Assembly: GCF_024158125.1 (NCBI RefSeq)
Contig: NZ_JAMZFT010000002.1
Coordinates: 620,001-684,000 of the forward strand
Reading direction: 5' to 3'
Length of the DNA stretch: 64,000 nucleotides
Source: Futiania mangrovi
Lineage (GTDB): Bacteria; Pseudomonadota; Alphaproteobacteria; Futianiales; Futianiaceae
Positions 10,751 to 20,641 of the stretch are shown here, in pieces (the first letter of the stretch is position 1; every line of letters starts with the position of its first letter). Position numbers and translations under genes: made by a program. The notes beneath the pieces are model-generated. The model searched no databases and was not told where the DNA came from. It saw only the letters and a program-made list of their open reading frames with translations.

Positions 10751-13147
10751 TCAGGACGCGGCGCGCAGCGGCTGGGCGGGGGTGGCGTCGCCGGCCACCT
10801 CCTCCCATTGCAGGCCGGGCAGGTAGCGCCAGGCCATCCGCCCCGCCTCGTCCAGCGCGAATAGGTGCAGCCAGCCATTGTCGAACAGCGCCCGCACGTT
10901 CTCGTGCTTGCGGAGGATGCCGAGGATCGCCTCGCGCGGGGCCTCGATCGCGACGGAGAGGCGCACGGGCTCGTGCACCAGCTTCTCCCCGTCGTGGACC
11001 GACTGCCAGGGCAGCCCAGCACGCAGGAGCCCGCCGTTGCCCTCCACCACGCCGATGCCTCCGGTCACGTTGTGCAGCAGCTTGTTGCCGCCGCCGAACG
11101 CCTCCGGCGCAACGGTCGAGCCGTAGTATTGCAGGCTGATCCAGCTCGCCACCACGACGGGGGCCGTCAGGATCAGCTCCAGCACGCTGAAGTCCTTGTC
11201 CTGGTGCCAGTCGTAGGAGTGCAGGAAGGCCCGGCCCGCGAGGTCGCGGCCCTGTGTGCGCGCCCGTGGCGCGGCGATGAAGGCCTTGCAGCCCGCGAGC
11301 GCCCACTCCGGCCGCACCTCCGCCCAGTCGCGGGCGCGCCGGGCGATATCGCCCTCGGCCTCGGCGCGGGGCAGGCGCAGCGCCCGCTCCCCCCGCGCGA
11401 TCCGGCCCGCCGAGGCGAGCCAGTCCCGAACGCGGGCAAGGTCGGCGGTATGGCCAGCCGTGTCGCAGTCGCCCTCGTAGAGCGTCACCGCGTCGGTCGT
11501 CGTGTCGTGCAGCGCGGCGACGAACAGCGTGTCGTGCGGGATCGCGATGCCCCGGGCAGCCACGCCGTCCCGGACCTCCGGGTCGTTCAGCAGCGCCGCG
11601 AGCAGGCGGGCGTTTACCTCGCCCGAGTAGCCGCCGCACGCGCCGCAGTGGAGCGCGCTCGCATGCGGGTTGTTGACGACGTTCGCGCCGTGGCCCGCGA
11701 GCAGCACCACACGCGCGAACCCGTCCGTCAGCGACATGGCGCGCAGCACCGTCTCCGCCGCGCCGATGCGCGCGTCGAGGCCGAGCGCGGGGTCGAGCCG
11801 GGGTGCGGGGTCGTTCGGGACGTGGCTTTTCACGAGACCGAGGGCGTCGCGCACCAGCTTGCCCGCGTAGACCGGGCCCGTCGCCTCCACGAAGGCGAAG
11901 GAGGAGACGGCGGCGAGCTTGAACCGGCCCCAGGCGCGCTTGGCCCGGGCGGAGAAGCGCGCGGCGGTGTCGGCGGCCGCATCCTCCGGCCCGCCCGCGG
12001 TCGTGTGCAGGGCGGGGTTCAGCAGAACCGGCAGCCGATGCTCGACCACGTCGGAGGCGAACCGCCGGTGCGCGGCGCCGAGGCCGAAGAAGCCCGCGAA
12101 GCCCAGCGTCTCGATGCGCGGATCGACGGATTCGAGCGCGCGGCGGAACACCTCCGAGCGGACGTCGATGCAGAAGGCGGCCTGCAGCGCCGGGCGGTCA
12201 GCGTGCCCACGCTCCACGCTCTCGGCGAGACGGCTTGCGAGGTCGCGCTGGGCAGCCCGGTCGGCGGCGTCCTGCAGGATCGCGTCGACCGCGTGATCCG
12301 GCGTCGGCAGCAGCGGCGCGGCATAGGCGCTCGCTGCCTGCCGCCACTCATCGGCGATGGCGTTGCCGTGCAGCGCGAAGAGCGCATCCTCCCAAAGCAC
12401 CCGGATCGCCAGCAGGTCGGTCACGATGGGATCGGTGCCGCCGGCAAGCTCCGCCTGCCAGAGCCGGTGCCGGGCGACCTGCGCCCAGCCGCCGAGCGTC
12501 ATCAGCAGCCGGTGGAAGTAGAGGGGCAGCGAGGTTTCCTCGAGGCCCAGGCGCTCCGCCGCCGTGGCCAGCACCTCCGCCGCCGTTTCCGGCGCGTCGG
12601 CGACATGGGCGGCGAAGCCGGTGAGGCCGAGGATCTCCGGCGTCAGGTCGTGCGTCGCCGTGGCGCGCCAGACCGTGTAGGCGCCCTTTGCCCGGGGCGC
12701 GGCCCAGAGCGCCTGGCCCGCGTCGAAATAGCCTGCGGCCCAGGCGCCGATCCGCTCCTCGATCAGGTCCGGCCAGTCGGTGCCGCTTGCGGCGGCCGCA
12801 AGGTCGGCGACGGTCGGCAGCGCCTGCGGGGCGGGCGAGGGCAGGTTCGCCGCTGCCTTGAGCGCTGCGAGCGAGGCCGGGCGCGTCGCGTGCGGGGTTG
12901 CCTTGAGCGCGGCCTCGAGGTCGGCGTCGGAGATCCGGCCGTCGGCGATCCGCTCCCGGTACCAGGTGCGCGGCATGGTGACGGAGATGCCGCCCGCGCG
13001 GCCGAGGCGGGCTGCGGTCTCGGCCAATGTCTCCCCGGACTGGCCGAGGAAGGGGTTCACGGCCACGCTCGAGGCGAGCGGCCAGACCGGCGGGATGGCC
13101 CGGGCGGCAGCGTCGGCGGCATGTGCGATGGCGGCGGGCGAGGTCAT
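10751..13147 (-). CDS. dabA: DabA, soluble subunit of the DAB inorganic-carbon uptake complex (DUF2309)
   Basis: The DAB complex is thought to couple a carbonic-anhydrase-like reaction to ion movement, accumulating bicarbonate in the cytoplasm. The 798-residue protein keeps the zinc-site residues known from the family: C326 and D328 in FCIDVRSE, H486 in AGHGAN and C501 in HCGACGG. The H-to-C distance of 15 residues equals that of the Halothiobacillus protein. Its start lies 39 bases after the dabB stop, so dabB-dabA is one operon. It is probably bound to the membrane face through DabB. Confidence 0.92.
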   Translation of the reverse strand: MTSPAAIAHAADAAARAIPPVWPLASSVAVNPFLGQSGETLAETAARLGRAGGISVTMPRTWYRERIADGRISDADLEAALKATPHATRPASLAALKAAANLPSPAPQALPTVADLAAAASGTDWPDLIEERIGAWAAGYFDAGQALWAAPRAKGAYTVWRATATHDLTPEILGLTGFAAHVADAPETAAEVLATAAERLGLEETSLPLYFHRLLMTLGGWAQVARHRLWQAELAGGTDPIVTDLLAIRVLWEDALFALHGNAIADEWRQAASAYAAPLLPTPDHAVDAILQDAADRAAQRDLASRLAESVERGHADRPALQAAFCIDVRSEVFRRALESVDPRIETLGFAGFFGLGAAHRRFASDVVEHRLPVLLNPALHTTAGGPEDAAADTAARFSARAKRAWGRFKLAAVSSFAFVEATGPVYAGKLVRDALGLVKSHVPNDPAPRLDPALGLDARIGAAETVLRAMSLTDGFARVVLLAGHGANVVNNPHASALHCGACGGYSGEVNARLLAALLNDPEVRDGVAARGIAIPHDTLFVAALHDTTTDAVTLYEGDCDTAGHTADLARVRDWLASAGRIARGERALRLPRAEAEGDIARRARDWAEVRPEWALAGCKAFIAAPRARTQGRDLAGRAFLHSYDWHQDKDFSVLELILTAPVVVASWISLQYYGSTVAPEAFGGGNKLLHNVTGGIGVVEGNGGLLRAGLPWQSVHDGEKLVHEPVRLSVAIEAPREAILGILRKHENVRALFDNGWLHLFALDEAGRMAWRYLPGLQWEEVAGDATPAQPLRAAS

Positions 13148-13186
13148 GTGCGGGATCTCCTCGTCAGGCGGACGGAACGGGGCGGA

Positions 13187-14746
13187 TCAGGAGGACTTGC
13201 GGACGGACCAGCCGCCCAGCAGCCGGTCGAGAACGGCGTTGGCGTAGAGGCCGTTGGCGAGATGAACGCGCAGCCCCGCCGCTGCCGGGTGATAGGCCCA
13301 GAGCGGGAAGAGGGCCTGCGCGACCGCCACCGCACCGAAACTGATGACGGCCAGGACGATCAGCGCCCACTGCAGCGCACCCGGCGCGGGCGTCGGCGGC
13401 AGGGTGCCTGCCATCAGCCACTCCGACAGCGTCTGCAGCGCGAAGTAGCCCGCCGCGGCTGCGACCGAATAAAGCGCCGTCCGCGCGGTCAGGACCTTGG
13501 GCGCGGCGTCCGCCAGGCCCTGCGCGAGCAGGTAGGCCACGCCGAACACCAGGATGGCGCCGAGCGCGATCGCTTGCGGGGATTTCCCCCCGAAGCCGAA
13601 GACCAGCCCCACGAGGCCGTAGATCGCGAGCGCGGCGAGGAAGGCGCGGCCCACGGCCTTGCCGTCGGGAATGGCGATGGGACCCGGCCGGCGGATCGCG
13701 GCGACGCCCTCGACCGCGCTGCCCGCGGCGAGGAAGGCGTGCGCCTTGTAGAGCGAGTGCGCCACGATGTGCAGGAGCGCCAGCGGGAACAGAGCAAGGC
13801 CGCACTGCAGCACCATGAAGCCCATCTGCGCCACGGTCGACCAGGCGAGCGAGGTCTTCACCGCGGGCTGGGTGAGCATCACGAGGCCGCCGAACAGCGC
13901 GGTGAACCCGCCGATCATGACCAGCACCGCGAGCACGCCCGGCGACAGCAGCATCACGTCGGCGAAGCGGATCAGCACGAAGCCGCCGGCATTGATGATG
14001 CCCGCGTGCAGCAGGGCCGAGACGGGCGTCGGCGTCTCCATCACCTCGGTCAGCCAGCCGTGCGCGGGGAACTGCGCGGACTTGAGCAGGGCGGCGAGCG
14101 CGATCAGGACCGCGGCGGCGACGGCGGCGGCCGGTGCCTCGCCCGTCCGGGCGGCATCGAGGATCGCGGCGATGTCGCCCGTTCCGAAGGCGACCGCCAG
14201 CAGGACGGCCGCACCGAGCAGCGCCATATCACCCGCCCGCGCCGTGACGAACTTCTTGCGCGCCGCCCTCTGCGCCTGCACCCGGTCCGGATAGAACAGC
14301 AGCAGCCGGTGCAGGAACAGGCTCATGGCGACCCAGGCCGAGACGAGCTGGGCGAGGTTGCCGGCCTGCACGAGGAGGAGGACGGCAGCGAGTGCAAGGC
14401 ACAGCCAGCCGGTGAAGGCGCCCTGGCGTGCCTCGCCGTCCATGTAGGTGCGGGCGAAGCGCAGGACGATCCAGCCCACGAAGGAGACGAGGAGCAGCAT
14501 GGAGATGCTCACCCCGTCGAGGCGCACCGACAGGCCGATGCCGAGGACGCCGAGCAGCGGGCTCGTCGCGGGGCCATGCAGGAAAAGCAGGCCGAGGCCC
14601 CCGAGCGCCACCGCAAAGGCGGCGAGGGCGGCGCCTTCGGCGATCGCGGGCACCGGCGCGGGACGCAGGCCGGGACGGCGGAAGGCGAACGCGGCGGCGG
14701 CGAGCAGCAGGGCGGGTGCGAGCAGGGTCAGCAGATAGGTTGGCAC
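13187..14746 (-). CDS. dabB: DabB, membrane subunit of the DAB complex (NADH-Q/Mrp antiporter-like)
   Basis: Polytopic protein of 519 residues related to NuoL/MrpA-type proton channels, with many hydrophobic segments throughout. The antiporter-family signature region KSAQFPAHGWLTEVMETPTPVSALLHAG lies near residues 220-247, and the conserved HSLYKAHAF segment near residue 325. It is shorter than NuoL and adjoins a DUF2309 gene, which identifies it as DabB rather than a complex I subunit. The divergent LysR gene lies 112 bases away and likely controls it. Confidence 0.9.
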   Translation of the reverse strand: MPTYLLTLLAPALLLAAAAFAFRRPGLRPAPVPAIAEGAALAAFAVALGGLGLLFLHGPATSPLLGVLGIGLSVRLDGVSISMLLLVSFVGWIVLRFARTYMDGEARQGAFTGWLCLALAAVLLLVQAGNLAQLVSAWVAMSLFLHRLLLFYPDRVQAQRAARKKFVTARAGDMALLGAAVLLAVAFGTGDIAAILDAARTGEAPAAAVAAAVLIALAALLKSAQFPAHGWLTEVMETPTPVSALLHAGIINAGGFVLIRFADVMLLSPGVLAVLVMIGGFTALFGGLVMLTQPAVKTSLAWSTVAQMGFMVLQCGLALFPLALLHIVAHSLYKAHAFLAAGSAVEGVAAIRRPGPIAIPDGKAVGRAFLAALAIYGLVGLVFGFGGKSPQAIALGAILVFGVAYLLAQGLADAAPKVLTARTALYSVAAAAGYFALQTLSEWLMAGTLPPTPAPGALQWALIVLAVISFGAVAVAQALFPLWAYHPAAAGLRVHLANGLYANAVLDRLLGGWSVRKSS

Positions 14747-14823
14747 CGGTCTTTCCTCACGAAGCGCATTGCGGTCAGGGCGCGATGTGGGTAGCAGGTC
14801 CGCGAGGGAGAAAAAAATTCATT

Positions 14824-14855
14824 GTTTTGGACAAAACGTTCGGTTTAGTAGAACG
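14824..14855. promoter_or_regulatory. two adjoining inverted repeats between dabB and the LysR gene
   Basis: GTTTTG-GA-CAAAAC (14824-14837) is a perfect inverted repeat, and sharing its last base is CGTTC-N9-GAACG (14837-14841 and 14851-14855), also perfect. They end four bases before the LysR start codon at 14859 in the divergent intergenic region, the usual place for a LysR recognition site that controls both the target operon and the regulator itself. Confidence 0.6.
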
Positions 14856-14858
14856 ATC

Positions 14859-15752
14859 ATGGCCGATCTGAACTACAATCACCTGCGCTATTTCCGCGCC
14901 GTCGCGCACGAGGGGAACCTCACGCGGGCCGCAGAACGGCTCAATCTCTCGCAGTCGGCGCTTTCTGTGCAGATCCGCAGGCTGGAGGAGCGGCTGGGCC
15001 ATGCTCTGTTCGAGCGGCGGGGCCGGCAGTTGCACCTGACAGAGGCGGGGCGGATCGCGCTCGACTATGCCGATGCGATCTTCGCAAGCGGCGAGGAATT
15101 GGTCGGCACGCTGCGGCAGACCGGGCGCGCCCGGCAGGCCCTGCGCGTGGGCGCGCTGGCGACCCTGTCGCGCAACTTCCAGATCGGCTTCCTGCGCCCG
15201 GTCCTGGGCCGGGCGGACGTCGAACTGATCCTCCGCTCCGGCAGCCCCGCGGAACTTCTGCGCGCGCTGGAAACCCTGAGCCTCGACGTCGTGCTGACCA
15301 ACCAGCCGCCTGCGCGGGACGCCGCGACCGCCTTCGTCTCGCACCGGCTGGCGGAGCAGCGGGTTAGCCTCGTCGGCACACCCGGCCGGCTCAGGGGCGG
15401 GGGTGGTCTGGCGGATCTGCTGGCCTCGCAGCCGGTGATCCTGCCCACGCCGGAAAGCAGCGTGCGCACGGGCTTCGATGCGCTCGCCGATCGCCTGGGA
15501 CTGCGCCCGCAGATCGCGGCGGAAGTGGACGACATGGCGATGATGCGCCTGCTGGCGCGGGCGGGCGTCGGGCTTGCGGTTCTGCCGCCCATCGTCGTGA
15601 AGGACGAGCTGAACTCTGGCCTGCTTGCGGAGGCCGACCGCCTGCCCGGCATCGCCGAGACGTTCTACGCCGTGACGATGGCCCGGCGGTTCCCGAACCC
15701 GCTTCTGCGCACGCTGCTGGACGCCGGCGCCCGGGAACTGGACGCCGGCTGA
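14859..15752 (+). CDS. LysR-family regulator, NhaR-like
   Basis: Transcription factor of 297 residues. The N-terminal winged helix (LNYNHLRYFRAVAHEGNLTRAAERLNLSQSALS, residues 4-37) is followed by the linker helix and a two-lobed effector domain. The NHLRYF-type N-terminus resembles NhaR, the LysR activator of a Na+/H+ antiporter gene, which is interesting next to an ion-coupled DAB transporter. The ATG at 14859 was preferred because the in-frame upstream region is non-homologous and contains the operator-like repeats. It likely activates dabBA; the effector is unknown. Confidence 0.85.
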   Translation: MADLNYNHLRYFRAVAHEGNLTRAAERLNLSQSALSVQIRRLEERLGHALFERRGRQLHLTEAGRIALDYADAIFASGEELVGTLRQTGRARQALRVGALATLSRNFQIGFLRPVLGRADVELILRSGSPAELLRALETLSLDVVLTNQPPARDAATAFVSHRLAEQRVSLVGTPGRLRGGGGLADLLASQPVILPTPESSVRTGFDALADRLGLRPQIAAEVDDMAMMRLLARAGVGLAVLPPIVVKDELNSGLLAEADRLPGIAETFYAVTMARRFPNPLLRTLLDAGARELDAG

Positions 15753-15756
15753 GGCG

Positions 15757-15960
15757 TCACTTGAACGCGCAGCCCGCCTGCAGGCCCATCGCCTTGAAGA
15801 TGCGCGCCGCCGGGCAGAAGCCCGTGAAGCCCGCCTGCAGCATGTTGAGGCCGACGAACGCCGTCAGCAGCAGCCACAGCGGATCGACAAAATAGGCCAG
15901 CGCCGCGCTGAGCAGGACCATGAAGCCTGCGAACGAGAGAACGGCATTGTCGATGGACAT
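15757..15960 (-). CDS. DUF2892 small membrane protein
   Basis: The 67-residue protein has two hydrophobic helices (about residues 7-24 and 28-45) and the motif FTGFCPAARIF, with a cysteine after the second helix, typical of DUF2892 proteins, which often occur alone or fused to rhodaneses. A strong AAGGAAG ribosome-binding site precedes the ATG. It is divergent from the SqrR/BigR-type regulator, which supports a sulfur-related membrane role; its biochemical function is unknown. Confidence 0.85.
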   Translation of the reverse strand: MSIDNAVLSFAGFMVLLSAALAYFVDPLWLLLTAFVGLNMLQAGFTGFCPAARIFKAMGLQAGCAFK

Positions 15961-16042
15961 GGGTGTCTTCCTTTCGTCTCCGGACCGCGCAGCGGCGGTC
16001 TTGAAGTCAATCGGCCGACGGATGGGCCGCCGGCCCCATTGG

Positions 16043-16074
16043 TTGACACTATATTAGAGGCTGCGTATATTCGC
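16043..16074 (+). promoter_or_regulatory. near-consensus promoter overlapping an ArsR-type operator
   Basis: TTGACA (16043-16048) and TATATT (16066-16071) are 17 bases apart, an excellent sigma70 match. The -10 lies inside an imperfect palindrome, GCGTATATTCGC (16063-16074). The start codon of the ArsR gene (16079) falls where transcription should begin, so the mRNA is probably leaderless or nearly so. Repressor binding over the -10 would block transcription of the regulator and the efflux genes. Confidence 0.7.
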
Positions 16075-16078
16075 AACC

Positions 16079-16399
16079 ATGAAAGTGACATCCTCCGAAA
16101 TCGCGTTTCCTGCCGGGGCGGCGGCAAACATCCTGAAGGCGCTGGCCCAGCGTCACCGGCTCGCGATCGTCTGCCAGCTTCTCGCGGGGGAACGGTCGGT
16201 GGGAGAGCTTGCGGGTATGCTCGGCCTGCGGGATTCCAACGTCTCGCAACATCTCGCGCTGCTGCGCCGGAACGGCGTGGTCCGCGCGCGGCGCGAGAGG
16301 CAGACGGTGCGCTACGGCATCGCGAGCCTTGAGGCACGTCAGATCGTCGAGACCCTGCACATGCTCTATTGCGCGCCTGACCCGGCGCAGCCTTGCTGA
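16079..16399 (+). CDS. ArsR-family repressor of the SqrR/BigR persulfide-sensor type
   Basis: Winged-helix repressor of 106 residues with recognition helix DSNVSQHLALLRRNGVV (52-68) and wing RRERQTVRYGI. It has cysteines at C32 and C98; the 66-residue spacing equals that of the sensing pair in SqrR (C41/C107), which forms a polysulfide bridge when reactive sulfur rises. Metal-binding motifs of SmtB/ArsR are absent. A third cysteine is the last residue. It heads the efflux operon and is divergent from the DUF2892 gene, so both are likely targets. Confidence 0.85.
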   Translation: MKVTSSEIAFPAGAAANILKALAQRHRLAIVCQLLAGERSVGELAGMLGLRDSNVSQHLALLRRNGVVRARRERQTVRYGIASLEARQIVETLHMLYCAPDPAQPC

Positions 16400-16412
16400 A
16401 GGATACCTCCCC

Positions 16413-17396
16413 ATGACAAAGGCTTCCCTCTTCGCCGCGGCGGCGCTCGCCGCCTTCATGGCGCTCCCGGGTGCTCGGGCGCAGGAGGCGTTGACCGTCG
16501 CGCCCGTGCAGATCGCCGACGAGAAGGCCGTGTTCGCGACCGTGGAGAGCCGCAGCGTGGTTCCGGCGCGGGCCCGCATCGGCGGAACCTTGGTCACGCT
16601 TCGCGCCGGCGAGGGCGACCGGGTCGAAGCCGGCCAGGTCATCGGCATGATCGTCGACGACAAGCTGGCCTTGCAGATCCGCGCGCTCGACGCGCAGATC
16701 GCGGGGCTGGAGGCCCAGCGGGCGCAGGCGGCGACAGACCTCGGCCGTGTCGAAGCGCTGGTCAACCGCGGGACGCTGCCGACCGCGCGGCTGGACGAGA
16801 TCCGCACGGCCCTGCGCGTTGCAGAGAACGCGCTGCAGGCGCGCCGGGCCGAGCGTTCGGTGCTGGTGCAGCGGACGAGCGAGGGGGAAATCGAGGCGCC
16901 CGCGTCGGGCCGCGTCCTCGACGTTCCCGTGACACTCGGCTCCGTCGTCATGCCGGGCGAGACCATCGCCACGCTGGCGGAGGAAAACCTCGTCCTGCGC
17001 CTGCGCCTTCCGGAGCGCCACGCGCGCTTCCTCAGCGTGGGCGATCCTGTCCGGCTCGACGGTGCGGCGATGCTGCGGGACGGGCGTGGGCGGGGCACCA
17101 TCGGCCTCGTCTATCCGCAGATCGAGAACGGCCGCGTCGTCGCCGATGCGGAGGTGAAGGGCCTCGGCGATTATTTCGTGGGTGAGCGGGTGCGCGTCTG
17201 GGTCTCGGCTGGCACGCGCGAGGCCTTCGTGATCCCGGCGGACTATCTGTTGACGCGCTATGGCGTCGACTATGTGCACCTTGCGCGCGCGGACGCACCG
17301 CCCATGGAGGTGCCCGTCCAGCGCGGACGGCAAACGCCTGACGGTGTCGAGATCCTCTCCGGCCTCGCGGCCGGCGACCGGCTGGTGCGGCCATGA
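16413..17396 (+). CDS. RND efflux periplasmic adaptor (HlyD/MFP family)
   Basis: Periplasmic adaptor linking an inner-membrane RND pump to the outer-membrane channel. The 327-residue product has a cleavable signal peptide ending in GARAQ (residue about 24), a split lipoyl domain around a coiled-coil hairpin (QIRALDAQIAGLEAQRAQ..., residues 90-150), then beta-barrel and membrane-proximal regions. The ATG at 16413 follows AAGGA. It starts 13 bases after the ArsR gene and overlaps the pump gene by four bases (ATGA). Confidence 0.9.
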   Translation: MTKASLFAAAALAAFMALPGARAQEALTVAPVQIADEKAVFATVESRSVVPARARIGGTLVTLRAGEGDRVEAGQVIGMIVDDKLALQIRALDAQIAGLEAQRAQAATDLGRVEALVNRGTLPTARLDEIRTALRVAENALQARRAERSVLVQRTSEGEIEAPASGRVLDVPVTLGSVVMPGETIATLAEENLVLRLRLPERHARFLSVGDPVRLDGAAMLRDGRGRGTIGLVYPQIENGRVVADAEVKGLGDYFVGERVRVWVSAGTREAFVIPADYLLTRYGVDYVHLARADAPPMEVPVQRGRQTPDGVEILSGLAAGDRLVRP

Positions 17397-20300
17397 AGCT
17401 CGGCCTCTCCGGAAATCTGACGCGGGCGACCATCACATCGCCGCTGACGCCGCTCGCGCTCGTCGCCGCCATTGTCGTCGGGCTGATCGCGCTGGTCACC
17501 ATCCCGCGCGAGGAGGAGCCGCAGATCTCCGTCCCCATGGTCGACATCCTGCTGCAGGCCGACGGGCTGAAGGCGCCCGACGCGGTCGAGCTTGTGACCA
17601 AGCCGCTCGAAGCCATCGTGAAGGGCATCGACGGGGTCGAGCATGTCTACAGCCAGACCGAGGACGACCGCGCCATGGTCACGGCGCGCTTTCTCGTCGG
17701 CACCGACGCCGACGACGCGATCCTGCGCGTGCACGAGAAACTGCGCGCGAACATGGACCAGATCCCGGTCGGCATCCCCGAGCCGCTGGTGGTCGGGCGC
17801 GGCATCAACGATGTTGCCATCGTGACTCTGACCCTCTCGCCCGAACCGGCCGCGAGCACCCGCTGGACGGGCCGCGACCTCTACCAGGTGGCGGAGGAGT
17901 TGCGCATGGAGCTTGTGAAGGTCGAGGACGTGGGCCTCAGCTTCATCTCCGGCGGCACGCCGGCGCAGATCCGGGTCGAGCCCGATCCGGAGAAGCTCTC
18001 GTTGTTCGGTGTCACCCTCCAGCAGCTGATCGGCAAGGTGCAGGGCGCGAACCGCTCCTTCCTCGCGGGCGCCGTGCGGCACGCAGGGAGCATGCGCACG
18101 GTGGTCGCCGGCCAGACGCTGACCGGCGTACCGGACATCGGTCTTCTTCTGCTCACAACGCGCGACGGACGCCCGGTCTATGTCCGCGACGTGGCAGACG
18201 TGGTGGTGGACGAGCACCCGCAGGAAGCACGCGTCTGGACGCTGGCCCCCGACGCGGGCGGCGACTGGCACGCCGCGCCGGCCGTTACGCTCGCCATCGC
18301 CAAGCGCGCGGGAGCGAACGCCGTCGTCGTTGCGGAGAACATCCTGCACCGGCTGGAGACACTCGAGGGCCGCCTGATCCCGGACGGCATCCGCGTCGAG
18401 GTCACGCGCGACTATGGCGAGACGGCGGACGAGAAGGCGAACGAGCTTCTGTTCCATCTTGCGCTCGCGACCGTGTCCATCGTGGTGCTGATCGCGCTCG
18501 CCATCGGCTGGCGGGAGGCGCTGGTGACCCTCGTCGTCATCCCGACGACGATCCTGCTCACCATGTTCGCCGCGAACCTGATGGGCTACACGATCAACCG
18601 GGTCAGCCTGTTCGCGCTGATCTTCTCCATCGGCATCCTGGTGGACGACGCCATCGTGGTGGTGGAGAACATCGCCCGCCACTGGGCCATGAAGGACGGC
18701 CGGTCCCGGATGCAGGCCGCCATCGAGGCGGTGGCGGAGGTGGGCAACCCGACCATCGTCGCGACCATGACGGTGATCGCAGCGCTGCTGCCCATGCTGT
18801 TCGTCTCCGGGCTGATGGGTCCCTACATGGCGCCGATCCCGGCGAACGCGTCCGCCGCGATGCTCTTTTCCTTCTTCGTGGCCGTGGTCCTCGCGCCCTG
18901 GCTGATGGTGAAGCTCGCGCCGAAGGGCGATGCGGCGGCAGCCGCCAGCGGGCACGACCCGCATGACGAAGGCGCGCTCGGCCGCATCTACAGGAAGATC
19001 GCCGCGCCGGTCGTGAAGAACCGGGCGACGGCGTGGACCTTCCTGCTGCTCGTCGGCTTCGGGACCGTCGCGTCGATGGGGCTTTTCGCCACGCAGCACG
19101 TGACGGTGAAGCTCCTGCCCTTCGACAACAAGTCCGAGCTGGCGGTCGTCCTCGACCTGCCGGAGGGGGCGAGCGTGGAGGAGACCGAGCGCACGCTGCT
19201 GAAAGCGGCCGAGATCGCGCAAGACCTGCCCGAGGTCCGCTCGATCCAGGCCTATGCGGGCACGCCTGCGCCCTTCAACTTCAACGGCCTCGTGCGCCAC
19301 TACTATCTGCGCCAGTCGCCTGAACTGGGCGAGCTTCAACTCAACCTCGCGCCCAAGGGCGAGCGCGACCGGGTGAGCCATGCGGTGGCGCTGGACCTGC
19401 GCGAGAGGCTGAAGGCGCTGGCCCTGCCGGAAGGCGCGGTGCTCAAGGTGGTTGAGGTGCCGCCGGGACCGCCCGTGCTTGCCACCCTGCTTGCCGAGAT
19501 CTACGGGCCCGACGCCGAAACCCGCCGCGCGGTCGCGCGCGAAGTGGAGGCGATCTTCCAGGAGGTGCCCTACATCGTCGACGTCGACACCTCCATCGGC
19601 GATCGGCGTCCGCGCCTGCGCGTCGCCATCGACCAGGACCGGCTCGAATATTTCGGTGTGGAGCAATCGGACGTCTACGACACGATCCGCCTGCTGCTGG
19701 GCGGCGTGCCCGTCGGCTATTCGCACCGGGGTGAGGGGCGCAATCCCATCGAGATCTCCGTGAGGCTGCCGAAGTCCGACCTCGCGTGGACCGAACGGCT
19801 CGCCGCGACGCCGGTGCCCGCGAACGCGCAGCCCGGCAATCGCGCGGTCGTGGAGCTGGGCGACGTGGTGCGCATCGCGGAGGAGGAAGGCTCGCCCGTC
19901 ATCTTCCGGCGCAACGGCTTCTTCGCCGACATGGTCATGGCCGAGCTTGCAGGCGAATACGAGGCGCCGATCTACGGCATGCTGGAGGTCGCCGACCGGA
20001 TCGAGGCGCGCGACTGGGGCAAGCTCAACCCGCCCACGATCCGCCTGAACGGCCAGCCGGAGGATGACAGCAAGCCGGTTCTTCTGTGGGACGGCGAATG
20101 GGAGATCACCTGGGTCACCTTCCGGGACATGGGGGCGGCCTTCGCGGTGGCGATCCTCGGCATCTACGTGCTGGTCGTGGCGCAGTTCGGATCCTTCAAG
20201 CTGCCGCTGGTGATCCTGACGCCGGTGCCGCTGACGCTCATCGGCATCCTGATTGGCCACTGGCTGTTCGGCGCGCCGTTCAGCGCGACCTCCATGATCG

Positions 20301-20641
20301 GCTTCATCGCGCTTGCGGGCATCATCGTGCGCAACTCCATCCTGCTCGTGGACTTCATCCGCCACGGGGCGCGGCCAGGCCTCACCCTGCGTGAGGTGAT
20401 CGTCGAGGCGGGCGCGGTGCGCTTCAAGCCGATCCTGCTGACAGCCATCGCGGCGATGATCGGTGCGGCGGTGATCCTGCTCGACCCGATCTTTCAGGGG
20501 CTCGCGATCTCGCTCCTGTTCGGGCTTCTGTCCTCCACGCTGCTGACGGTGCTGGTCATCCCCGCGATCTATGTTGTGCTGCGGGACGCCGATGCGCCGG
20601 CGGTTGCGGGCACTGAGCCTGAGCCGGAGGAACGGACGTGA
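17393..20641 (+). CDS. RND family efflux pump permease
   Basis: Proton-driven inner-membrane exporter of 1082 residues with the usual two-fold repeat: TM1, a large periplasmic porter/docking loop, TM2-6, then a second loop and TM8-12. The paired aspartates of the proton relay lie in the TM4 motif GILVDDAIVVVENIARH (near residue 415). The sequence belongs to the acriflavine/HAE-like branch rather than obvious metal exporters. With an ArsR repressor of the persulfide-sensing type upstream, export of a sulfur-related or sulfide-induced compound is likely, but the substrate cannot be read from sequence. Confidence 0.92.
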   Translation: MKLGLSGNLTRATITSPLTPLALVAAIVVGLIALVTIPREEEPQISVPMVDILLQADGLKAPDAVELVTKPLEAIVKGIDGVEHVYSQTEDDRAMVTARFLVGTDADDAILRVHEKLRANMDQIPVGIPEPLVVGRGINDVAIVTLTLSPEPAASTRWTGRDLYQVAEELRMELVKVEDVGLSFISGGTPAQIRVEPDPEKLSLFGVTLQQLIGKVQGANRSFLAGAVRHAGSMRTVVAGQTLTGVPDIGLLLLTTRDGRPVYVRDVADVVVDEHPQEARVWTLAPDAGGDWHAAPAVTLAIAKRAGANAVVVAENILHRLETLEGRLIPDGIRVEVTRDYGETADEKANELLFHLALATVSIVVLIALAIGWREALVTLVVIPTTILLTMFAANLMGYTINRVSLFALIFSIGILVDDAIVVVENIARHWAMKDGRSRMQAAIEAVAEVGNPTIVATMTVIAALLPMLFVSGLMGPYMAPIPANASAAMLFSFFVAVVLAPWLMVKLAPKGDAAAAASGHDPHDEGALGRIYRKIAAPVVKNRATAWTFLLLVGFGTVASMGLFATQHVTVKLLPFDNKSELAVVLDLPEGASVEETERTLLKAAEIAQDLPEVRSIQAYAGTPAPFNFNGLVRHYYLRQSPELGELQLNLAPKGERDRVSHAVALDLRERLKALALPEGAVLKVVEVPPGPPVLATLLAEIYGPDAETRRAVAREVEAIFQEVPYIVDVDTSIGDRRPRLRVAIDQDRLEYFGVEQSDVYDTIRLLLGGVPVGYSHRGEGRNPIEISVRLPKSDLAWTERLAATPVPANAQPGNRAVVELGDVVRIAEEEGSPVIFRRNGFFADMVMAELAGEYEAPIYGMLEVADRIEARDWGKLNPPTIRLNGQPEDDSKPVLLWDGEWEITWVTFRDMGAAFAVAILGIYVLVVAQFGSFKLPLVILTPVPLTLIGILIGHWLFGAPFSATSMIGFIALAGIIVRNSILLVDFIRHGARPGLTLREVIVEAGAVRFKPILLTAIAAMIGAAVILLDPIFQGLAISLLFGLLSSTLLTVLVIPAIYVVLRDADAPAVAGTEPEPEERT

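Noticed and set aside
10865-14794. A 1309-codon open frame antisense to dabA-dabB
   Set aside because: It covers two well-recognised genes on the other strand, has Arg/Gly/His/Asp-rich low-complexity composition and resembles no family; long antisense frames are normal in GC-rich DNA.
17270-20365. A 1031-codon open frame antisense to the RND pump
   Set aside because: Its composition is an artefact of the pump's codon usage; no domain is recognisable, and the plus-strand genes are clear.
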